A stretch of 64,000 bases of DNA from Arthrobacter sp. zg-Y1171 (GTDB taxonomy: Bacteria; Actinomycetota; Actinomycetes; Actinomycetales; Micrococcaceae): positions 62,001 through 126,000 of the forward strand of contig NZ_CP104264.1 in the NCBI RefSeq assembly GCF_025244845.1, in the 5' to 3' direction. Under the pieces are notes generated by a model. It was given only the letters and a program-made list of their open reading frames with translations. It made no database searches and had not been told where the DNA came from. This document shows positions 63,254 through 64,000 of this stretch, in pieces; the stretch's first letter is position 1; every line of letters begins with the position of its first letter. Position numbers and translations under genes: made by a program.

Positions 63254-63987
63254 ATATAGCCTCCGCCATTCAGTTTGGCGCGCTGGCCGTTGTGGCTGTC
63301 TTTACCCTGGTTCGGCTGCCGCTGGCTATCCGGGGGCGCAATCCAATGCTCTTTTGGGGGCTCGCAGCTACCACCATCGGAGTTGCGCTGAGCATTCCGT
63401 CGATATACCTTCCCGTGGATGCTTTGCTGGGCGGAGCAAACCATGCGAACCTGATTCTCCGTTATGCGACCTACGGAGTTGTAGCGTTCATTGGCGGAAG
63501 TGCCGCTGCAGCCTTCCGGGCCCCCCAGGTGCGGCGAATCATTCTTGGGCTACCCGGACTCGTAGTGCTGGCTGCTACCGTCATCGCCACCACCGTGTTG
63601 TTCAGCATGTGTGAAATGCCTGTCTCTTCGCCGGGCCTCAACGGCTATATGCACCAGGAGCATGTCTGGGCCTACTCAGTGCTCGGGCGGATCTATCCCG
63701 CCTATATAGCCGCCTGCCTGATCATCCCCGCTTTCCGGGTTGCTGCGACCGCGAGGCGGCCGGCCCTGCTGCGGGTCGGATCGGCGTTGATAGGGGTTGC
63801 CCTTGCCGAGATCCTGATCTGGTCGGTGCTGTGGGTAACCGGACAGCAGACCGGTGTTTGGGACTATATCCTTCCGCATTCCTCGGTCATTGTTCTCACG
63901 GCGGGGCTCGCTGCCGTGGGCCTGTTCGGTATCGCCTCAAAAAAGAAGGAAAAGCAAAGCCTGCTGACTCCTTACTACACAAGATGA
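63250..63987 (+). CDS. Seven-TM membrane protein, MAB_1171c-like, function unknown
   Basis: 245 residues with seven membrane helices (about 5-25, 34-54, 69-88, 98-116, 137-157, 172-192 and 206-226) and a charged C-terminal tail (KKKEKQ). The layout recalls the MAB_1171c putative-transporter family, often encoded next to XRE-type regulators, but the match is by pattern only. The ATG overlaps the stop of the helix-turn-helix gene by four bases. The gene ends 13 bases before the window edge. Confidence 0.7.
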   Translation: MNIASAIQFGALAVVAVFTLVRLPLAIRGRNPMLFWGLAATTIGVALSIPSIYLPVDALLGGANHANLILRYATYGVVAFIGGSAAAAFRAPQVRRIILGLPGLVVLAATVIATTVLFSMCEMPVSSPGLNGYMHQEHVWAYSVLGRIYPAYIAACLIIPAFRVAATARRPALLRVGSALIGVALAEILIWSVLWVTGQQTGVWDYILPHSSVIVLTAGLAAVGLFGIASKKKEKQSLLTPYYTR

Positions 63988-64000
63988 CAATTAGGTAAAG

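Noticed and set aside
1..64000. CRISPR arrays, insertion sequences, prophage or att sites
   Set aside because: No regularly spaced repeats, transposase, integrase or phage structural genes were seen. The only tRNA has no adjacent integrase or duplicated end.

Overview
The window comes from a high-GC actinobacterium, most likely a member of the Micrococcaceae (Arthrobacter in the broad sense). I infer this from the strong G/C bias at third codon positions, the Lsr2 nucleoid protein, the ClpC, DisA and RadA set, the conserved order dacB-metalloprotease-tilS-hpt-ftsH-folEPBK-DUF3180-PH-PH-DUF2520-panC-lysS-lsr2-clpC, and frequent GTG starts. It is chromosomal housekeeping DNA. I see no insertion sequence, prophage, CRISPR array, rRNA operon or plasmid functions. 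The single RNA gene found is a tRNA-Lys.

Layout. 1-3.3 kb (minus strand): an aminoacyl-phosphatidylglycerol synthase-like membrane protein followed by a membrane-anchored alpha/beta hydrolase cut by the window edge, probably a lipid-modifying pair. 3.4-9.2 kb: glycerophosphodiesterase, glycerate kinase, NCS2 uracil/xanthine permease, and a short-chain dehydrogenase translationally coupled to an aldehyde dehydrogenase. 9.2-19.8 kb: phosphoglucomutase, a MetE-like methyltransferase with a long leader, a POT peptide transporter, a luciferase-like monooxygenase, an amidase, rhodanese plus prephenate dehydratase, topoisomerase IB and a small acidic protein. 19.8-24.8 kb: diacylglycerol kinase-like lipid kinase, serS, a HAD phosphatase, a SatD-like protein and inorganic pyrophosphatase.

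25-43.5 kb is a long plus-strand run of core genes: PBP4-type carboxypeptidase, metalloprotease, tilS, hpt, ftsH, the folate genes folE-folP-folB-folK, three membrane proteins (one DUF3180, two with bacterial PH domains), a DUF2520 dehydrogenase-like protein, panC, lysS, a 60-residue membrane protein, lsr2 and clpC. After it come a probable amino-acid N-acetyltransferase, a CsbD stress protein and the PTS-dependent dihydroxyacetone kinase operon dhaKLM.

47-64 kb: mutY, disA, radA and a FUSC transporter on the minus strand, then the high-affinity phosphate operon pstS-pstC-pstA-pstB behind a PHO-box-like repeat, facing a low-affinity Pit transporter with its DUF47 partner. The window ends with tRNA-Lys, a two-gene redox operon (heme-oxygenase-like diiron protein plus CDGSH iron-sulfur protein), small hypotheticals and a helix-turn-helix/seven-TM gene pair.

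A recurring regulatory feature is a -10 hexamer of the TANNNT type placed about six bases before a start codon that lacks a Shine-Dalgarno sequence. This indicates leaderless mRNAs for many genes here, among them serS, folE, radA, lysS and the glycerophosphodiesterase.
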